DNA of 7,229 nucleotides, taken from NCBI GenBank assembly GCA_023436685.1, contig JAEZIL010000109.1, positions 1 through 7,229 on the forward strand, written 5' to 3'. Below the pieces are notes generated by a model that saw nothing but the letters and a program-made list of their open reading frames with translations, did no database searches and was not told where the DNA came from. A program made the translations under genes and the position numbers. Source of the stretch: Bacteroidota bacterium (GTDB taxonomy: Bacteria; Bacteroidota; Bacteroidia; Chitinophagales; Chitinophagaceae). Shown piece by piece: positions 6,261 through 7,229 of this stretch. Numbering within the stretch: the stretch's first letter is position 1; every line of letters begins with the position of its first letter.

Positions 6261-7229
6261 TTGCAAATATTTATTGTTCGTTCTTATTTTTTTGCAATAC
6301 CCCTGCATAGCACAGGATACCACGTTTACACTAAGCAAGGATGAATTTTTGAGTATTATAAAAACATACCACCCTGTAGTAAAGCAGGCGGCATTGCAGG
6401 TAGATAGGGCTTCAGCTGAAGTGCAGGCAGCACGGGGGGCTTTTGATCCGTCTTTAGATGTAGGGCTTGACAGGAAGACATTTGATGACAAATTATATTA
6501 TAGCTACTTCAACCCCCAACTTACTATACCCACATGGTATGGGATAGATATTAAGGCAGGCCTTGAAGAGGTTGTAGGAGAAAGGGTGACTTCTGAGGCT
6601 ACATTAGGCAAAACAAGTTATTTAGGCGTAAAGGTACCCGTTAATAATCTGTTATTCGACGGGCGAAGAGCTGTACTTAGACAGGCACAAAGTTTAAAGC
6701 AAATGTCAGAGGCTGAACGTATGCTTATTATCAACGATCTTGTGTACGGGGCATTAAGTGCATATTGGAACTGGGTACGAGAATATCTTAGCTATAATGT
6801 TATTAGCGATGCTGTACGTGTAAACGAAGAAAGACTAAAATATGTACGTATAGAATATGAGCTTGGAACAAGGCCGGCTATTGATACTACTGAAGTATTA
6901 GCCCAGCTTCAAAATTTTTATTTGCAGCAAAACGATGCCTGGCTCTCTTTTCAAAATGCAGGATTAGAGCTATCAAATTATCTCTGGGTACAAGATGGTA
7001 TTCATATGAACTGGAATAACAATATAGTTCCATCACAAACTGAGTTATACGAATATAATACAATACCTGGACTGGAAGAACTTATTGCTGTAGCTGGCAA
7101 CCACCCAAAGTTGAAAAGCCTTTTTTTCAAAACTGGTGTTTTAGAAATAGAACGGAAGTTTAAAGCTCAGTACCTGCTACCCAAGCTCAACCTAAATGCT
7201 AATTTGCTAAACAAAGGTTATACTACACC
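6247..7229 (+). CDS. TolC-family outer-membrane channel protein, 3' end missing
   Basis: The frame is open for 327 codons from ATG 6247 to the right edge; TolC-family proteins are usually 430-500 residues, so roughly the last third is missing. Residues 1-22 form a signal peptide (hydrophobic core about 8-16, likely cleavage CIA|QD). There is no proper lipobox, so it is probably not a lipoprotein. The mature N-terminus (TLSKDEFLSIIKTYHPVVKQ) is the typical first TolC helix, followed by AARGAFDPSLDVG (62-74), a strand-rich stretch with IPTWYGID (94-101) and VPVNNLLFDGRRAVLRQAQ (129-147), then long helices; this order recurs in Bacteroidota TolC proteins paired with HlyD and ABC genes. It would form the outer-membrane and periplasmic exit duct. 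The start overlaps the adaptor's 3' end by 14 nt, with an AGG six bases upstream as a weak ribosome-binding site, consistent with coupled translation. Confidence 0.92.
   Translation, partial: MRINNCKYLLFVLIFLQYPCIAQDTTFTLSKDEFLSIIKTYHPVVKQAALQVDRASAEVQAARGAFDPSLDVGLDRKTFDDKLYYSYFNPQLTIPTWYGIDIKAGLEEVVGERVTSEATLGKTSYLGVKVPVNNLLFDGRRAVLRQAQSLKQMSEAERMLIINDLVYGALSAYWNWVREYLSYNVISDAVRVNEERLKYVRIEYELGTRPAIDTTEVLAQLQNFYLQQNDAWLSFQNAGLELSNYLWVQDGIHMNWNNNIVPSQTELYEYNTIPGLEELIAVAGNHPKLKSLFFKTGVLEIERKFKAQYLLPKLNLNANLLNKGYTT

Noticed and set aside
4786..6491. Minus-strand open frames within 4786-6491
   Set aside because: They are antisense to the ABC, adaptor and TolC-like genes; their Cys/Ser/Leu-rich composition is typical of frames opposite coding DNA.
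1..7229. CRISPR arrays, insertion sequences, tRNA or rRNA genes
   Set aside because: I saw no regularly spaced repeats, transposase motifs, terminal inverted repeats with target duplications, or structural RNA signatures in the window.

Overview
The window is AT-rich bacterial DNA that looks like Bacteroidota, probably the Chitinophagaceae/Sphingobacteriales/Flavobacteriia range. The reasons are: start codons sit behind A-rich leaders with little Shine-Dalgarno character; there is an exact match to the Bacteroidota -7 promoter box TAnnTTTG; and all five proteins read like Bacteroidota versions of their families (double-domain Usp, CPA2 antiporter with a long membrane-rich C-terminal part, and a half-ABC / HlyD / TolC export trio). 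The placement is inferred from remembered family features, with no database search.

Layout. Left third, minus strand: a two-gene unit read right to left. A tandem-domain universal stress protein (2592 to 1780) is followed 38 nt later by a CPA2 (Kef-type) monovalent cation:proton antiporter that starts at 1741 and runs off the left edge with 580 residues visible. Middle (2593-3247): about 655 bp with no convincing gene, forming the divergent control region. It holds several dyad symmetries and one -7 promoter match just before the plus-strand operon. Right, plus strand: three tightly packed genes. These are a half-size ABC exporter (3248-4912), an HlyD-type membrane fusion protein (4914-6260, 1 nt gap) and a TolC-type outer-membrane factor (from 6247, 14 nt overlap) that runs off the right edge with 327 residues visible.

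How they work together. The plus-strand operon encodes the three layers of a tripartite export machine: an inner-membrane ATP-driven pump, a periplasmic adaptor and an outer-membrane channel. No substrate, processing peptidase or regulator gene lies beside it, so the cargo is unknown. The minus-strand pair fits ion and pH homeostasis under stress, with a possible nucleotide-binding Usp as partner or regulator of the antiporter.

Most notable point: the nucleotide-binding domain of the ABC protein keeps a good Walker A and Q-loop but departs from consensus at the signature motif (LSGRI), Walker B (Glu for Asp) and H-loop (Asn for His). This could mean an atypical ATPase cycle, a need for a partner subunit, or a divergent Bacteroidota subfamily. 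The long divergent intergenic region with nested inverted repeats is the second thing worth checking. I do not see a clearly new defence or mobile system.
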